This document shows positions 1-10,935 of a stretch of DNA of 64,000 bases, piece after piece. The notes below the pieces were generated by a model. The model did not search any database. It was not told the DNA's origin and worked only from the letters and a program-made list of their open reading frames with translations. The stretch comes from Syngnathus acus (Eukaryota; Chordata; Actinopteri; Syngnathiformes; Syngnathidae): NCBI RefSeq assembly GCF_901709675.1, contig NC_051095.1:25490456-25554455 (forward strand). The letters run 5' to 3'. A program made the translations under genes and the position numbers. Numbering within the stretch: the first letter of the stretch is position 1; every line of letters starts with the position of its first letter.

Positions 1-133
1 AAAAAAAAAAAAAAAAAAATTTAATTAAAAAAAAAAAATTAAAAAAGAATTGTACCCATGTATAATGCGCACCCCAGATTTTAGGACAATAAATTAGTTA
101 AATTTTGCGTATTATACACGGAAAAAAACGGTA
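1..133. repeat. Right end of a DNA-transposon MITE (TATAATGCGC family)
   Basis: The window opens inside a repeat whose right end reads GCGTATTATACACGG followed by an A-run and ACGGTA. The same end occurs at 10.9-12.2 kb and 49.6-50.8 kb, where both ends of the family are present in inverted orientation. Only the terminal part is in the window. Non-autonomous element; no coding sequence seen. Confidence 0.7.
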
Positions 134-292
134 CATAAATACCACGTTTATAAAACCATCTGTGTCACTCCAATTAATTAAATCCATCGATCGTCCTTTA
201 TGTCAACAATGGGTGCGCGCCGCTGACGGCGCTTGCACTTCAAAATATTCCACAGGCCCATATAACGATATATAAATTATATATCAAATAAC

Positions 293-1963
293 ATATAACA
301 AATAACGAGCTGCCCCTGTGCCTCTCCGCCGACAGCGTGAGGAGGACGCTTGCCGCTATCGACATCCGTAAGGCGGCGGGCCCGGACAACATCCCGGGTC
401 GAGCGCTGAAGGACTGCGCTGGTGAGCTGACGGGTGTCTTCACGGACATCTTTAACACTTCCCTGCAGCAGGCCATCGTCCCGTCGAGTTTCAAAGCAGC
501 CACCATCGTACCTGTGCCGAAGAAGCCTGCTCCGTCCTGCTTCAATGACTACCGCCCCGTGGCACTTACGCCCATCGTCATGAAGTGCTTTGAGCGGCTT
601 GTCTTGGAGCACATCCGGTCAGTTCTCCCTCCCACCATTGACCCCTTCCAGTTTGCGTACCGAGCCAAACGGTCCTCTGAGGATGCCATCTGCTCTGCCC
701 TCCACTCGGCCCTCACCCACCTGGAGGGGAAGGACTCGTATGTGAGGTTGCTGTTTGTGGACTTCAGTTCTGCCTTCAACACCATTGTGCCGCAGCGTCT
801 CATCAGCAAACTTGACAAGCTGGGCCTCAGTACCGGCCTCTGCAACTGGCTACTGGACTTCCTCTGTCAGAGGCCACAGGTGGTACGTGTTGGCGACAAG
901 ATCTCCGCCAGCATCACGCTGAGCACAGGGGCCCCCCAAGGCTGCGTGCTCAGTCCGCTGCTCTTCACCCTCCTGACGCATGACTGCGCTGCCACCTGCA
1001 GCGGCAACCGCATAGTGAAGTTTGCTGACGACACGACTCTGGTGGGTCTCATCACCAAGGGAGACGAGACTCCATACAGGCTGGAGGTTGACCTTCTGAC
1101 CGCGTGGTGCAGGGACAACAACCTCCTGCTGAACGTCGACAAGACCAAGGAGATTGTCGTTGACTTCCGGAAGGGTCACGCCCAACACCTGCCGCTGACC
1201 ATCGACGGTGCTGTGGTGGAGAGAGTGAGCAGCGCCAGGTTCCTGGGGGTGCACATCAGTGAGGATCTCTCCTGGTCCACCAACACCGCGTCGCTGGCGA
1301 AGAAGGCCCAGCGCCGCCTGTACTTCCTTCGGAAACTCAGGCGAGCGGGGACTCCTCCGGCCATCATGACTACTTTTTACCGCGGCACCATTGAGAGCGT
1401 CCTCTCCAGCTGTATTGCTGTCTGGGGTGGCAGCTGCACTGACCAAGACTTGAAGGCCCTGCAGCGCATTGTGAAAACGGCTAGTAAGACTATTGGTGCT
1501 TCTCTCCCCTCCTTGAAGGACATTTACACCTCCCATCTCACTCGCAAGGCGACCAAGATTGTGAGTGATGTGAGTCACCCCGCTCACTCTTTGTTTGAAC
1601 TTCTGCCCTCTGGGAGGCGGTACAGGAGCCTGCGCTCCCGCACCACCAGACTTTCCAACAGCTTCGTACTCCAGGCTGTTAGGATCCTGAACTCGCTCCC
1701 CCTTTCAGCGTAGCGTCCTGTTCTTGCTGTATGCTCACTGGCTCGGTTTTGCCCCTCATATTCAATGGGTTATTGGTCTGTTTTTATTCATCGCTCATTT
1801 TATTTTATTTATTATTTATTATTTATGGTTTGTGCCTTCTTGTTTTTGTTTTGTGTCGCCTACTTGTATGTCTCGTCACCGTGGGATGGAGGAAACGGAA
1901 TTTCGGTTTCTTTGTGTGTCTTGACATATGAAGGGATTGACAATAAAGCTGACTTTGACTTTG
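293..1963 (+). mobile_element. 5'-truncated L2-type LINE insertion
   Basis: A non-LTR retrotransposon fragment carrying the reverse transcriptase and 3' UTR, ending in a TGACTTTGACTTTG repeat. The 7-bp word AAATAAC flanks it at 286-292 and 1964-1970 and occurs once in the uninterrupted paralogous copy near 28.6 kb, which defines the insertion. The endonuclease half is missing, as expected from incomplete reverse transcription. The 3' UTR (1714-1963) is related to the minus-strand fragment at 24119-24440. Confidence 0.8.
337..1713 (+). CDS. L2-type LINE ORF2 fragment: reverse transcriptase
   Basis: A 458-codon open frame covering the reverse transcriptase and C-terminus of a LINE ORF2 protein. 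Visible landmarks are [10 protein letters not shown] at the N-terminal side (RT fingers), [18 protein letters not shown] (motif A), [10 protein letters not shown] (motif B) and FADDTTLVG (motif C, carrying the paired catalytic aspartates). The tail [18 protein letters not shown] is typical of fish L2/Rex1-type elements. The listed start is only the first available GTG codon; the real protein would begin further upstream with an apurinic endonuclease domain that is absent here. The frame has no stop, so the insertion is probably young, but it has no promoter or endonuclease and should not be autonomously mobile. Exact clade within the CR1/L2 group is not certain. Confidence 0.85.
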   Translation: MRRTLAAIDIRKAAGPDNIPGRALKDCAGELTGVFTDIFNTSLQQAIVPSSFKAATIVPVPKKPAPSCFNDYRPVALTPIVMKCFERLVLEHIRSVLPPTIDPFQFAYRAKRSSEDAICSALHSALTHLEGKDSYVRLLFVDFSSAFNTIVPQRLISKLDKLGLSTGLCNWLLDFLCQRPQVVRVGDKISASITLSTGAPQGCVLSPLLFTLLTHDCAATCSGNRIVKFADDTTLVGLITKGDETPYRLEVDLLTAWCRDNNLLLNVDKTKEIVVDFRKGHAQHLPLTIDGAVVERVSSARFLGVHISEDLSWSTNTASLAKKAQRRLYFLRKLRRAGTPPAIMTTFYRGTIESVLSSCIAVWGGSCTDQDLKALQRIVKTASKTIGASLPSLKDIYTSHLTRKATKIVSDVSHPAHSLFELLPSGRRYRSLRSRTTRLSNSFVLQAVRILNSLPLSA

Positions 1964-2207
1964 AAATAACTATTATATAAGCAATCATATTATCAAACCA
2001 TCTGTGTCACTCCAAATCATGAAATCCATCGATCAAATTCCTCATCCTTTGTCAACAACACCGCGCGTGCGCCCTGACGTCAGCCTTGTCGTTATTCCAC
2101 AGATCTACTATATAACTATATTGTAGCGTTAACAAAGTCCAAGGAAAGACGTGGGTTTGGTAAACGGCTCTTTATTTAACAAAACAAACTTCCAGGCGTG
2201 TGGCGGC

Positions 2208-2512
2208 GTGGACTTCCAGCCACGGAGGTGGAAGAGAGATCCATAGAATAGGACCGGGCGTGCGTAAAAGCCATGACCGAGCCCCATCCACCGTCCCCGG
2301 ACAGCCACCCGGCCGAGCGCCGGCCCTCGACTTCCATCCACGGAGGTGAAAGAGAGCTCCGTAGAGTAGGACCGGGCGTGCATAAAAGCCATGTCCGAGC
2401 CCCATCCACCGTCCCCGGACAGCCACCCGGCTGAGCGCCGGCCCCCAACTTCAATCCACGGAGGGGAAAGAGAGCTCCGTAGAGTCGGACCGGGCGTGCG
2501 TAAAAGCCATAA
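2208..2512. repeat. 118-bp minisatellite inside the AAGTCGC element
   Basis: About two and a half copies of a GC-rich unit (CCACGGAGGTG, AGAGAGCTCCGTAGAGTAGG, ACCGGGCGTGCGTAAAAGCC, GAGCCCCATCCACCGTCCCC). Successive GAGCCCCATCC words start at 2279 and 2397, giving a 118-bp period. The homologous place at 28858-29043 has one unit fewer. Confidence 0.75.
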
Positions 2513-2939
2513 TAGTTTTTCAAACCTTCTGTGTCACTCCAAATCCTTAAATCCTTCAAACTCTTCGTCCTCCGTTTCACTTAGAAACAAAGCCGCTAAT
2601 GATGCCGGTAGTACGTGGGGCCCTTCGTCATCTTCGTCATCCCGTGATCAATCTTTGTCCTTTTCGTAAACAACCGCAGCGCCACGCCGCGCCGCGCTGC
2701 TGACGTCACTTGAAATTCAAATTACAGTAATCCCTTGCTACATCGCGGTTCGTTTATCGCGGTTTCACTTTTTTTTGAAAATCGTTGAAAAAATTGACAT
2801 ATAAGTCGCTCCTCATTATAAGTCGCCCCCCCACCCAAACTATGAAAAAAACTGCGACTTATAGTCCGAAAATTACGGTATGTACTATACTCCTACTACT
2901 ACTAATTTTGACTACAAAGTATGACAGCTACGACTACGA

Positions 2940-3860
2940 CTGATTATAAGACGACCCTCTCTTTTTCAAGACTCAAGTTTGAAAAAATACTTTTTGAACA
3001 CCAAATTTAATTTTTATACAGAAAATAATTACAGTACATCTGAAACAAATTATTATAACAATATATTCGAGAGAAAAAGCATGTTATTTTGCCTCATTCA
3101 AATCTTCTTAATATCTGAACACTGGGCTGGACTTGTTCTGCGTCGCAGCGTTAGTCCGTTACGCCGTATCATTCTTTTACACCAGCCGAGGCTTGCTTTG
3201 AAGTCAGCGGTGGGCATGTTTAGCTCTTTGGCTATTCCCACGGCCTTGAGCTGAATGACAGCTCTGCTGATGGGCATCCCGTCTTTTCGTTTCTCGTCCA
3301 CGTACGCGCACACCATCCTGTTGAGCTCTTGAAAGCGGCTGCTCTGAGGACCACGGAAAGCTTTTCTCTGATTGTTAGCACTTTTTAGGCGATCTTTTTG
3401 AGCTCTCCATCTCCGCACATTACACTCTGTGACACCATATTTCACAGCCGCTTTGCAATTGTTTGAAGACTCTGCCTCATTTATCACCATCATCTTGAAA
3501 ATGTCATCATAACTTCTCCTCAGCTGCCGGTTAACCTGGCCGATCTTCAACCCACTTTTCTCCAAATTGTCGCTACGTTTCTCCATTTTCTGTTATTTCT
3601 TCTCTTATTTTCTTTGCTTTTCTTCCTCACCGCTATTTTTTATTTTTCTTCTTCGTGCTACCGCTATTTTTATTTTTCTTCTTCGTGACAGGGTTTTGCT
3701 TTGGCCTGGGGAGTTAAGTTCAGCATTCGCTTTAAAGATATCTGGCACCATCTAGCGTTGTGAATGGGTATGTCTAGACCCCGAATGTAAGACGACCCTC
3801 ACTTTTTCAGTCTTATTTCAATGCAAAAAACACCGTCTTATATTCGGACCAATACAGTAC
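2940..3860 (-). mobile_element. pogo-like DNA transposon (TATAAGACGAC family), internally deleted
   Basis: Right end TCTTATATTCGGACCAATAC and subterminal TATAAGACGACCCTC words frame a minus-strand ORF (3098-3586) for a pogo-type DNA-binding region. A second copy in reverse orientation lies at 43450-45091. The left terminus is degraded. There is no room for a DDE catalytic domain, so this is a deletion derivative. Confidence 0.6.
3098..3586 (-). CDS. pogo/Tigger-type DNA-binding protein, catalytic domain absent
   Basis: An intact 162-codon frame. Residues about 20-70 (RRSYDDIFKMMVINEAESSN, then CKAAVKYGVTECNVRRWRAQ) look like a first helix-turn-helix of the Brinker/Psq type. Residues about 85-150 (RFQELNRMVCAYVDEKRKDG, then WCKRMIRRNGLTLRRRT) look like a CENP-B/Tc5-type second helix-turn-helix. 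In pogo-family transposases these two modules bind the terminal inverted repeats and precede a DDE domain, which is missing here. The ORF lies inside a non-autonomous element. Seen: the intact frame and motifs. Inferred: a transposon-derived DNA-binding protein without transposase activity; whether it is transcribed is unknown. Confidence 0.7.
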   Translation of the reverse strand: MEKRSDNLEKSGLKIGQVNRQLRRSYDDIFKMMVINEAESSNNCKAAVKYGVTECNVRRWRAQKDRLKSANNQRKAFRGPQSSRFQELNRMVCAYVDEKRKDGMPISRAVIQLKAVGIAKELNMPTADFKASLGWCKRMIRRNGLTLRRRTSPAQCSDIKKI

Positions 3861-4196
3861 AAGTAGTGCGAGTACTACTTGTAGTAATACTACTACTAGT
3901 TACTAGCTTTCTTGATTTCGTTTCCATTTCTGCATATTTTTAAACGTTTTAAAATATAAGCCAAATATTACTATTTATTTTTTCTCCTTCAATTTTTTTG
4001 ACTGATTCAAATCATTACATCATTAAACTGTTCACCTATATATGTTTTCCAAAATTCCAAAACAAAAGCCAGAATTTAAGATGTTTTGTCCTTTATTTGG
4101 ATTTTTTTTTTTTACTGGTTCACACCTTCCACGTGTTTTGTACAGGTATATCAGTCTGTCATTCAATATAATTCCATTTCATTTAGCCTCTCAGCC

Positions 4197-4199
4197 CAT

Positions 4200-4235
<36 letters not shown>

Positions 4236-4675
4236 CCATCCATCCATCCATCCATCCATCCATCCATCCATCCATCCATCCATCCATCCATCCATCCATC
4301 CATCCATCCATCCATCCATCCATTTTCTGTACCGCTTTGTCCCCACAGGGGTTGCGGGCATGCTGGAGCCTATCCCAGCTGTCATCAGGCAGTAGGCGGG
4401 GGGGACACCCTGAACCGGTTGCTAGCCAATCGCAGGGCACACAGAGACAAACAACCGTCCGCACTCGCACTCACACCTAGGGGCAATTTGGAGTGCTCAA
4501 TCGGCCTATTAAGCATGTTTTTGGGATGCGGGAGGAAACCGGAGTGCCCGGAGAAAACAGACGCGGGCAAGGGGAGAACATGCAAACTCCACACAGGGAG
4601 GGTCGGAGGTGGAATCAAATTCGCACCCTCCTAACTGTGAGGTGGACGTGCTAACCAGTACGCCACCGAGCCACC
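4197..4675 (-). mobile_element. tRNA-derived SINE with long (CATC)n tail
   Basis: Read on the minus strand it starts with a tRNA-like head (GGTGGCTCGGTGGCGTACTG and GTGCGAATTTGATTCC, A- and B-box-like) and ends in an ATGG repeat of about 125 bp (4197-4322). The target duplications TTAGCCTCTCAGCC (4183-4196) and TTAGCCTCTCAACC (4676-4689) differ at one base. Related copies are at 8119-8486 and 30822-31183. Confidence 0.85.
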
Positions 4676-5159
4676 TTAGCCTCTCAACCTTCACACCCAA
4701 TTCCAAAATTTGCTTTCTCTGATTTATGAACATGTTTCTTCAATGGGTTTAGCATGACCATGACCCTCATGAGGATAAGCGGTTCAGACAGGTAAAAAAA
4801 AAAAAAAAGCCTAATTTCAAACAGGGTATGTTAGTACATTTAGCACATGTTCACACTGTACCATTCGTGTTCAGATCTTCTGTCGTACAGGATACGCACG
4901 CCTTCTGCAAGATCGTGAGGGTAATCAAAATTAGTGTCTTCAGAAAGATGAAAAATGTTTCTACCGTTTCACAGGAAAGGTTGTAACACAAATTTGTGCC
5001 TCCAATTTAGCGATCCTTCCCTGAGTATCTCCAACAATGACATACAGCAGGGGTTTTCAACTGGTTTAGTCCAAGGGACCACCATTATAACCAAGAAGCA
5101 CCTCGGGAACCACTGCTTTGGTGGAATATTATTCTATTTTGCACTGAAGGATAGCCCTT

Positions 5160-5400
5160 GCTCTTAAATCAGCCACAGAAAGACTAATCCTTGTGATACG
5201 TCGAAGTAGTCACAAGTATAGATGTCCATGTAAATGTTGGTGCCAACTGATAGCTGACTTGGACGCTTTAAGCAATAGTCTTGACAATGATTTCCAATGG
5301 AAAAATCATGATCTCTTCCTTCCGTGAAGTAGTCAGGCTGATGTGTCAAATCAAGCAAATTCAATCTAAAAAGTGGGCGTTAGTAAGTATACCGCCACTC
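5160..5400. repeat. Unnamed dispersed repeat shared with 47.6-48.0 kb
   Basis: The stretch starting TTGCTCTTAAATCAGCCACA is about 80 percent similar by eye to 47813-48000. The following stretch (CAGGCTGATGTGTCAAATCA to AAAGTGGGCG) matches 47620-47680 in reverse orientation. No ORF. A short hAT-like fragment (CAGGGGTTTTCAACTGG) sits just upstream at 5048. Confidence 0.55.
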
Positions 5401-5691
5401 TGTTCTAAAATACCGTTAAATCACTTCTGAGTTTTTTTCCAGGGGGAATTGTCGTACTGTCATTAAATTAAACTCCTATCAATGTTGGGCTCACTTTATT
5501 GTCAAGACGTAAAAATAATTACAATATCTCAAAGGCTTTTCACATTTACGTATTTCTTTTCCAAAAAACAACCAACCTTCTCCTCTTCTGAAGTGAATGA
5601 TCCAGACTTTTCTGAAAGGGAGAAGAAAAGAAATGCACAGAAAATTAATCTTAAGTGGAAGTGAAACATGTAGGGTAGTGCAATACAAATA

Positions 5692-6383
5692 CAGTCAAAC
5701 CTCGGTTTTCGAACGTCCCGGTTCTCGAACAAATCGGAATTCTAACAAACAATTTGAGATTTTTTTGCTTCGGTTGTTGAACAAAAATTCGGAGGTCGAA
5801 CCTCGTGAGATGAGCCGAAAGGACGCGAGAAAACCCGACCGCACGGCCCGGATGCCGACTGACTCTGTTCGTTGTTATTATATTTTCGTTACTTTGAGGA
5901 TTGTATTAACTCCTAATCATGCCTCCAAAGAAAGCAAGTGGGAGCAGTAAAGCCATCCGAAAACACAAAGACGCTCTTAAAGCAATGCGACAGTGAGCGC
6001 CCGGCGCACTGCGGTTGCACGATCGGACCAAATTAAGCTCCCTGCGCACTGAGGTCCACTTACATTTTGGAAAGTACATCAGGACTCTAAAAATATTTTC
6101 TAAATTTCAGCAACGGCTCTGTCACAATAATGTGACCAGCGCGGTGCAGTTGCGCGGTCGGCGGCGCGCCACGGTTGCGCGTTGGGTGGTGCGCTGCAGT
6201 TGCGCAATCGGACAAAAATGCCCAAATGGAAAAATGCTTAAAAAAGGCGCTTTTGTTTTTTTTGGAACGGATTAAACTTTTTTCCATTAGTTGTAATGGG
6301 GAAAAATAGATTCGGAATTCGAACGATTCACTTCTCGAACCGCCTTTTGGAACGGATTGTAGTCGAAAACCGAGGTTTGACTG
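5692..6383. mobile_element. Tigger-like MITE
   Basis: Inverted ends CAGTCAAACCTCGGTTTTCG and CGAAAACCGAGGTTTGACTG are flanked by TA dinucleotides (5690-5691, 6384-6385), as in the Tc1/mariner/pogo superfamily. The interior has repeated GCGCACTGCGGTTGCGC-like words and no intact transposase. A fragment of the same family lies at about 38955-39006. Confidence 0.85.
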
Positions 6384-6589
6384 TAAGTGTTTATTATATG
6401 GATTATATAAACAAATACAAATGTGTATACAATGAATGTGTTCCCCCCACTGTGTTTATTTTGATAACACACAGCAAAAGTGTATTTGTACTGCATAGGA
6501 TCTTGTCAATGTGAATGTAAATACAGATAGTCTATCATAGGTGTGTTGGGATTACTACATTTTGCATTGACTAGTAATATCCCTAACAT

Positions 6590-8105
6590 CCCTCGCTACA
6601 TTTATCTCGGCCTCAGTACATCGTGGGTTTATATGAAAACAAATATTGCGGATATATTCGGTGCATCGCGGCTTTTTGCGGCATCACTTGGAGCGCGGTG
6701 CTTTGTCTGCCCATATGACTACAGAACACTACTGGCCAAGAGGGGATTAATGGGAACATGTTGATCTGTATCCTTGCCGATGATTGGCTTAGAGCTGTAA
6801 GAGCAGCTCTAACCAGGCTTTGTCTCAATCTCCTGCTACGTATCCACTCCACTTCGTTTGTGTCAGCAGAATCAGCAGCATCTCTGATTCGTGCTTTGTT
6901 TTGTTGTCACAAACAAGGCAGGACAACCAAATGCAACACGGGCTCTTTATTTGGGGAAATTTTAAAAGAAACAAGGAGGGCTGGAATGCCGGCAGAGCAG
7001 GATGATGAGGCAAGCTGACGAGCCGGTCAGCGAGCTCGCGTCGTGCGGGCATCTCGTTACACAGCGGGTCAGGCAAACAATTTGTGACTTTTCAGTGTCA
7101 CAAATTGTTCAGTTTATTTTTGTATTAAAAAAAGAGACTATTTCCATAGCCAACATTTTAAATTATGTCATTCGTTTATATCACAAATCCTTGTCAGCGC
7201 GTCAAAGCAGACAAAGCGGTGAAGACTGACAGTTGGCGACGCATGCCTCAGAGGTCGAGTGCGGAGGGCGCGTGAGCCGGCCAGTAGGGATTTGAGCGGC
7301 GATGTGACACACCTGCGCACAAAGGAAAAATGCACCGCCGTGCAGAAACAGTTGGGACAACGGCAATGAGCGCTGATAGCGCGGGGCGTGCACTGAGGAC
7401 AAGCGGCGTAGGAAAAAAGCACTGCCGTCCAGGATTTGGGACAGCGGCCGGCAATGAGCACGAATAGCGCAGGGCGTGGGTCTGAACAATGTGTGGATGC
7501 CCTCGCGCTGGGCCACAGGGGCGCGTCAGCCGGTCAGCACGGCAAGAGCAGAGCGGAGCCGTGACACCTTTACACTTTAAAATGTTTAAAAAAGTGTTTA
7601 AAATACAATAACGTATTTAAAAGTTTAATAGAGTGTATAAAAGTAAAATGATAAAAGGCTTGTATGGACAACCTCGCGCTGGGCCACAGGGGTGCGTCAG
7701 TCGGCCAACAGACAAGACCAGAGAGGAGCCAGACACGTTTACACTTCAAAAAAGGTTAATAAAAGTCTTGTGTTGATATTGTAACAATATATCTACTCTT
7801 ATTTATTTTCTTATTTATTTAAATAAATGAGAATGTTTCTGAAAGTCAGTTTGACGTTAAAATTTTTACAAAGGTGTTTAAAAATACAAAAACGTGTTTA
7901 AAAAACAATCAAGTGTATATAAAACTATAATAAAGGTTCATAAAGGTCTTGTGTGGATATTGAAACAATATATTTGCTCTTATTTATTTTCTTTATTTTC
8001 TTATTTATTTAAATAAAGGAGAATGTTTATGAAAATCAGTTTGACTTTAAAATGTTAACACAAGTGTTTAAAAATACAAAAAAAGCATTTAAAAGTACAA
8101 TACAG
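6590..8105. repeat. Degenerate Tigger-related sequence and AT-rich repeats
   Basis: CATCCCTCGCTACATTTATC near 6590 resembles a Tigger terminus. Beyond the GC-rich block at 7190-7560 the sequence is AT-rich with recurring words (AAAAGTGTTTAAAATACAA; GATATTGTAACAATATAT). The phrase CTCGCGCTGGGCCACAGGGG occurs at both 7502 and 7674. No credible gene. Confidence 0.4.
7190..7560. repeat. GC-rich degenerate repeat block
   Basis: A GC-rich island in AT-rich surroundings, with partial repeats: GGCAATGAGCGCTGATAGCG against GGCAATGAGCACGAATAGCG, and two AAAAAGCAC/AAAAATGCACCGCCGT units. Open frames across it are by-products of composition. Possibly the interior of an unrecognised non-autonomous element. 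Confidence 0.4.
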
Positions 8106-8118
8106 TGTTTAAAAATAC

Positions 8119-8486
8119 CATTTACCAAAATCCATTTTCTGTACCGCTTAGTCCCCACGGGGGTCGCGGGCGTGCTGGAGCCTATCCCAGCCGTCATCGG
8201 GCAGTAGGCGGGGGACACCCTGAACCGGTTGCCAGCCAATCGCAGGGCACACAGAGACAAACAACCATACGCACTCGCACTCACACCTAGGGACAATTTG
8301 GAGTGCCCAATCGGCCTACCAAGCATGTTTCTGGGATGAGGGAGGAAACTGGAGTGCCCGGAGAAAACCCACGCGGGCCCGGGGAGAACATGCAAACTCC
8401 ACACAGGGAGGGCCGGAGGTGGAATCGAACCCGCACCCTCCTAACTGTGAGGCGGACGTGCTACCCAGTGCCCCACCGAGCCGCCC
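8119..8486 (-). mobile_element. tRNA-derived SINE
   Basis: Same family as 30822-31183, in reverse orientation. The minus-strand head (GGCGGCTCGGTGGGGCACTG) and B-box-like GTGCGGGTTCGATTCC are intact. A perfect 13-bp target duplication, TGTTTAAAAATAC, lies at 8106-8118 and 8487-8499. The right copy overlaps the first base of the adjoining Tigger element, so the SINE landed at that element's edge. Confidence 0.85.
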
Positions 8487-8922
8487 TGTTTAAAAATACA
8501 GTAATCTCTCATTTATTACGGAGAATTGGTTCCAAGACCACCCGCGATAAGTGAAAATCCGCGTAGTGTCACCCTCTCGTATGTAAATGTTTTGTCAATA
8601 AATGTAGTATATGAAACCATTTCAGTGCATGTTATTTTTAGAACATTAAATAGTTTAAAAAATGTAAATAATACATTAATAATATAAATAACATACAGAA
8701 AATATTGTATAAATATTATACGTGTGTGTAACATATATGTAGATGTAGCTAAAGTACACACATGGTAAATATGATTTTGTGACAACTTCTTTTATAACCA
8801 AGTACAACACTGCAAATATGTTTTAGAACTATTTTATTATAACATTATTTAAAACAAGTGAACATGTGGTAAATGTCTTTTTAGAACTTTTATTATAACA
8901 AATTTTAAAGTTAGTGAGAGCT

Positions 8923-10765
8923 TTACTGCTCCTCAGATGACACCTCATCTTCAGGTGGATCATCGCAGGCAACTTCGGATGGAGCTGGGGTACTTGTAGG
9001 AGATGGCGTGGAGGCACAACGTTTTCGGGGTACAAGGAACATTGTGATGGGGAGTTGTAAGCGTTGTTTTTTCTTTAGAGCAAAGATGTTCTTGTACAAC
9101 TCCATGACACGGTCAATACGGTTGCTGAATTCTACATTTCTGATCATGTTGTCATCGATTTCTTGGGCCATTTGTTGCAGGGTCTGTGCTATGTTGCAGA
9201 GCTCTTGCAGATTTTCCAGGTGAGGCCATGTTCTTCAGCTTCATTGTCCTCAGCTACCTCCTCTTCTTCCTCACTCGCCAATCTTGTCATTTCGACTAGT
9301 TCCTCGTCAGTTAGGGGCTTCGAGTGGCAGTCGATCAGTGTGGTCACGTCTTCTGTTCATGTCCGAGAACCCATCAGTGGCTACCAACCGAGCCACCCTC
9401 ACAGTCTTATCTACGGAGGAGTGGTGAACTTCGTCAAGCGTAAATCCCTCATAGTCATGGGTGACATTTTTTGGCCACAATTTCCTCCAACTTGCAATCG
9501 GTGTCTGCTCTCTCATCTCATTAAGAGCCGTCTGAATGTTGACCAGGCACGTTGCAATGTTGTATCCCCGCCAATTGTTCTTCAGGCTGAAGGCCACGTT
9601 GTTCTCGTCGATGAAGGAGATGAGGCCCTCCATTTTGGACCTCGTGTGGAGGGCCTTGAAGGCTCGAATGACCCCCTGATCCATGGGTTGTACAAGGGAA
9701 GTGGTGTTGGGGGGCAGGAACTCCACTTGGACCCCGTCATAATGGAGATTGGTTGCATGTCCTCCTGCACAGTCCATGAAGCCCTTTTTCAGCGAGGTAC
9801 AGCTTCACCTGCGGGATAAAGCAGTTCACGAACCAGTTGAGTGTGAGGGCTTTTGTTGTCCATGCCTTTTTGTTGTGCATCCAGTAGACGGGCAGCAAGG
9901 CTTTGTTTTTGTTTTTCAAAGCCTGAGGATTCAGGGACTTGTAAACTAAGCCGGGCTTGAGCATGAAGCCCACAGCATTCCCACACATGACGAGAGTCAC
10001 CTGATCTTTGTGGGCCTTGAACCCTGGCCTCTTCAATTCGTCCTTATAAAGGAATGTCTGGCACGGCATCCTCGTTCAGAAGAGGCCAGTCTCATCCATG
10101 TTAAATACCTGCTCCGGGAGATAACCACCCTCATCAATTATCTTTGGAAACTCTTCCTTGACATAACGAAGAGCTGCCTCGTGGTCTGCCGAGGAAGCCT
10201 CCCCATACAAAAGAAAGCTGCGAAGTCCGAATCTCTTCTTGAATTTTTCAAACCAGCTGACAACAAAACCACATTTTTCTTGTGAGGTAGGATCACTCGA
10301 GGCACTGGTGCTAGGCTGAGGTTCATTTTCGTCATCGTCATCCATCATAATCTTCGTTCAATTCTCCTTTGGGAACGAGACTATCATAAGGGCTTTGGCT
10401 TTAGTCCGAAACATATTGGTATCGAGACTAACCTTCTTTTCCCGACAGTCCGATATCCACACTGATAAAGCGTTCTCCATTTTCACAATTTGCTTATTGC
10501 AATAAGTCACAACTTGCTTCGTGTCCTAAACGAAAGACATCGAGGCAGTTTTGCGGATCTTCACTTCCTCCTTTTTCATATAGCGGACCGTCGATTCGTT
10601 CAAATCATAATGGCGCACAACAGAGGCATAGCTACAGCCCACCTGAAGCATGTCCAATAATTTGACTTTTTCGATCACCGTCATCATTTTTCTCTTTTTC
10701 TTTGGCTCACCGGAGGATTTCGAGGATGAAGGACGTTTAGGAGCGATTTTCAAAGGCGCGAGCAC
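8923..10765 (-). pseudogene. Broken Tigger (pogo/Jerky-like) transposase
   Basis: The transposase is spread over several minus-strand frames. 10765-10526 holds an N-terminal basic region and Psq helix-turn-helix (KVKLLDMLQVGCSYASVVRH). 10348-10076 holds a CENP-B-type region ending in FNMDETGLF, with the first catalytic aspartate. 10069-9737 covers the central DDE domain. 9777-9307 has MDCAGGHATNLHYDG (second aspartate) and LVQPMDQGVIRAFK (third). 9171-8923 is the C-terminal acidic tail. The order matches TIGD/Tigger proteins, which cut and paste DNA between TA sites. Frameshifts and stops between the parts mean no functional enzyme is made. Confidence 0.85.
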
Positions 10766-10935
10766 TCAAGTGAAAAGAGCGAAGGTGGGGCTAACGTCTG
10801 CGCCAATCAGCTTGCGGGAGCGATATCGAATGGTGAGATGGATGATCAGAGACGTGGATTTTGAATTGTCTGGGCACTCGCTGCCTTCTGCTGGCGTGTG
10901 GGCAACTTTTGTAATTCTTTTTGAATTATTATTAT

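Larger units (their letters stand above)
134..2880. mobile_element. Non-autonomous DNA transposon (AAGTCGC family), interrupted by an L2 LINE
   Basis: The right end (CGACTTATAGTCCGAAAATT then ACGGTA, ending at 2880) matches the right end of the copy at 28203-29406. The internal sequence matches that copy from about 134 onward, with an L2 insertion at 293-1963 as the main difference. Its left end is not seen because the MITE at 1-133 adjoins it. Inside are two types of GC-rich tandem unit and TGACGTCA-like words. It has no transposase, so it depended on a relative for movement. Confidence 0.65.

Noticed and set aside
850-1587. 245-codon minus-strand frame
   Set aside because: Antisense shadow of the L2 reverse transcriptase frame on the + strand.
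4042-4634. Open frames of repeating Ile-His-Pro-Ser or Met-Asp-Gly-Trp
   Set aside because: They are translations of the (CATC)n / (ATGG)n SINE tail; no protein-coding signal outside the repeat.
9163-9819. 218-codon + strand frame
   Set aside because: Antisense of the decayed Tigger transposase, which has clear family motifs on the minus strand.
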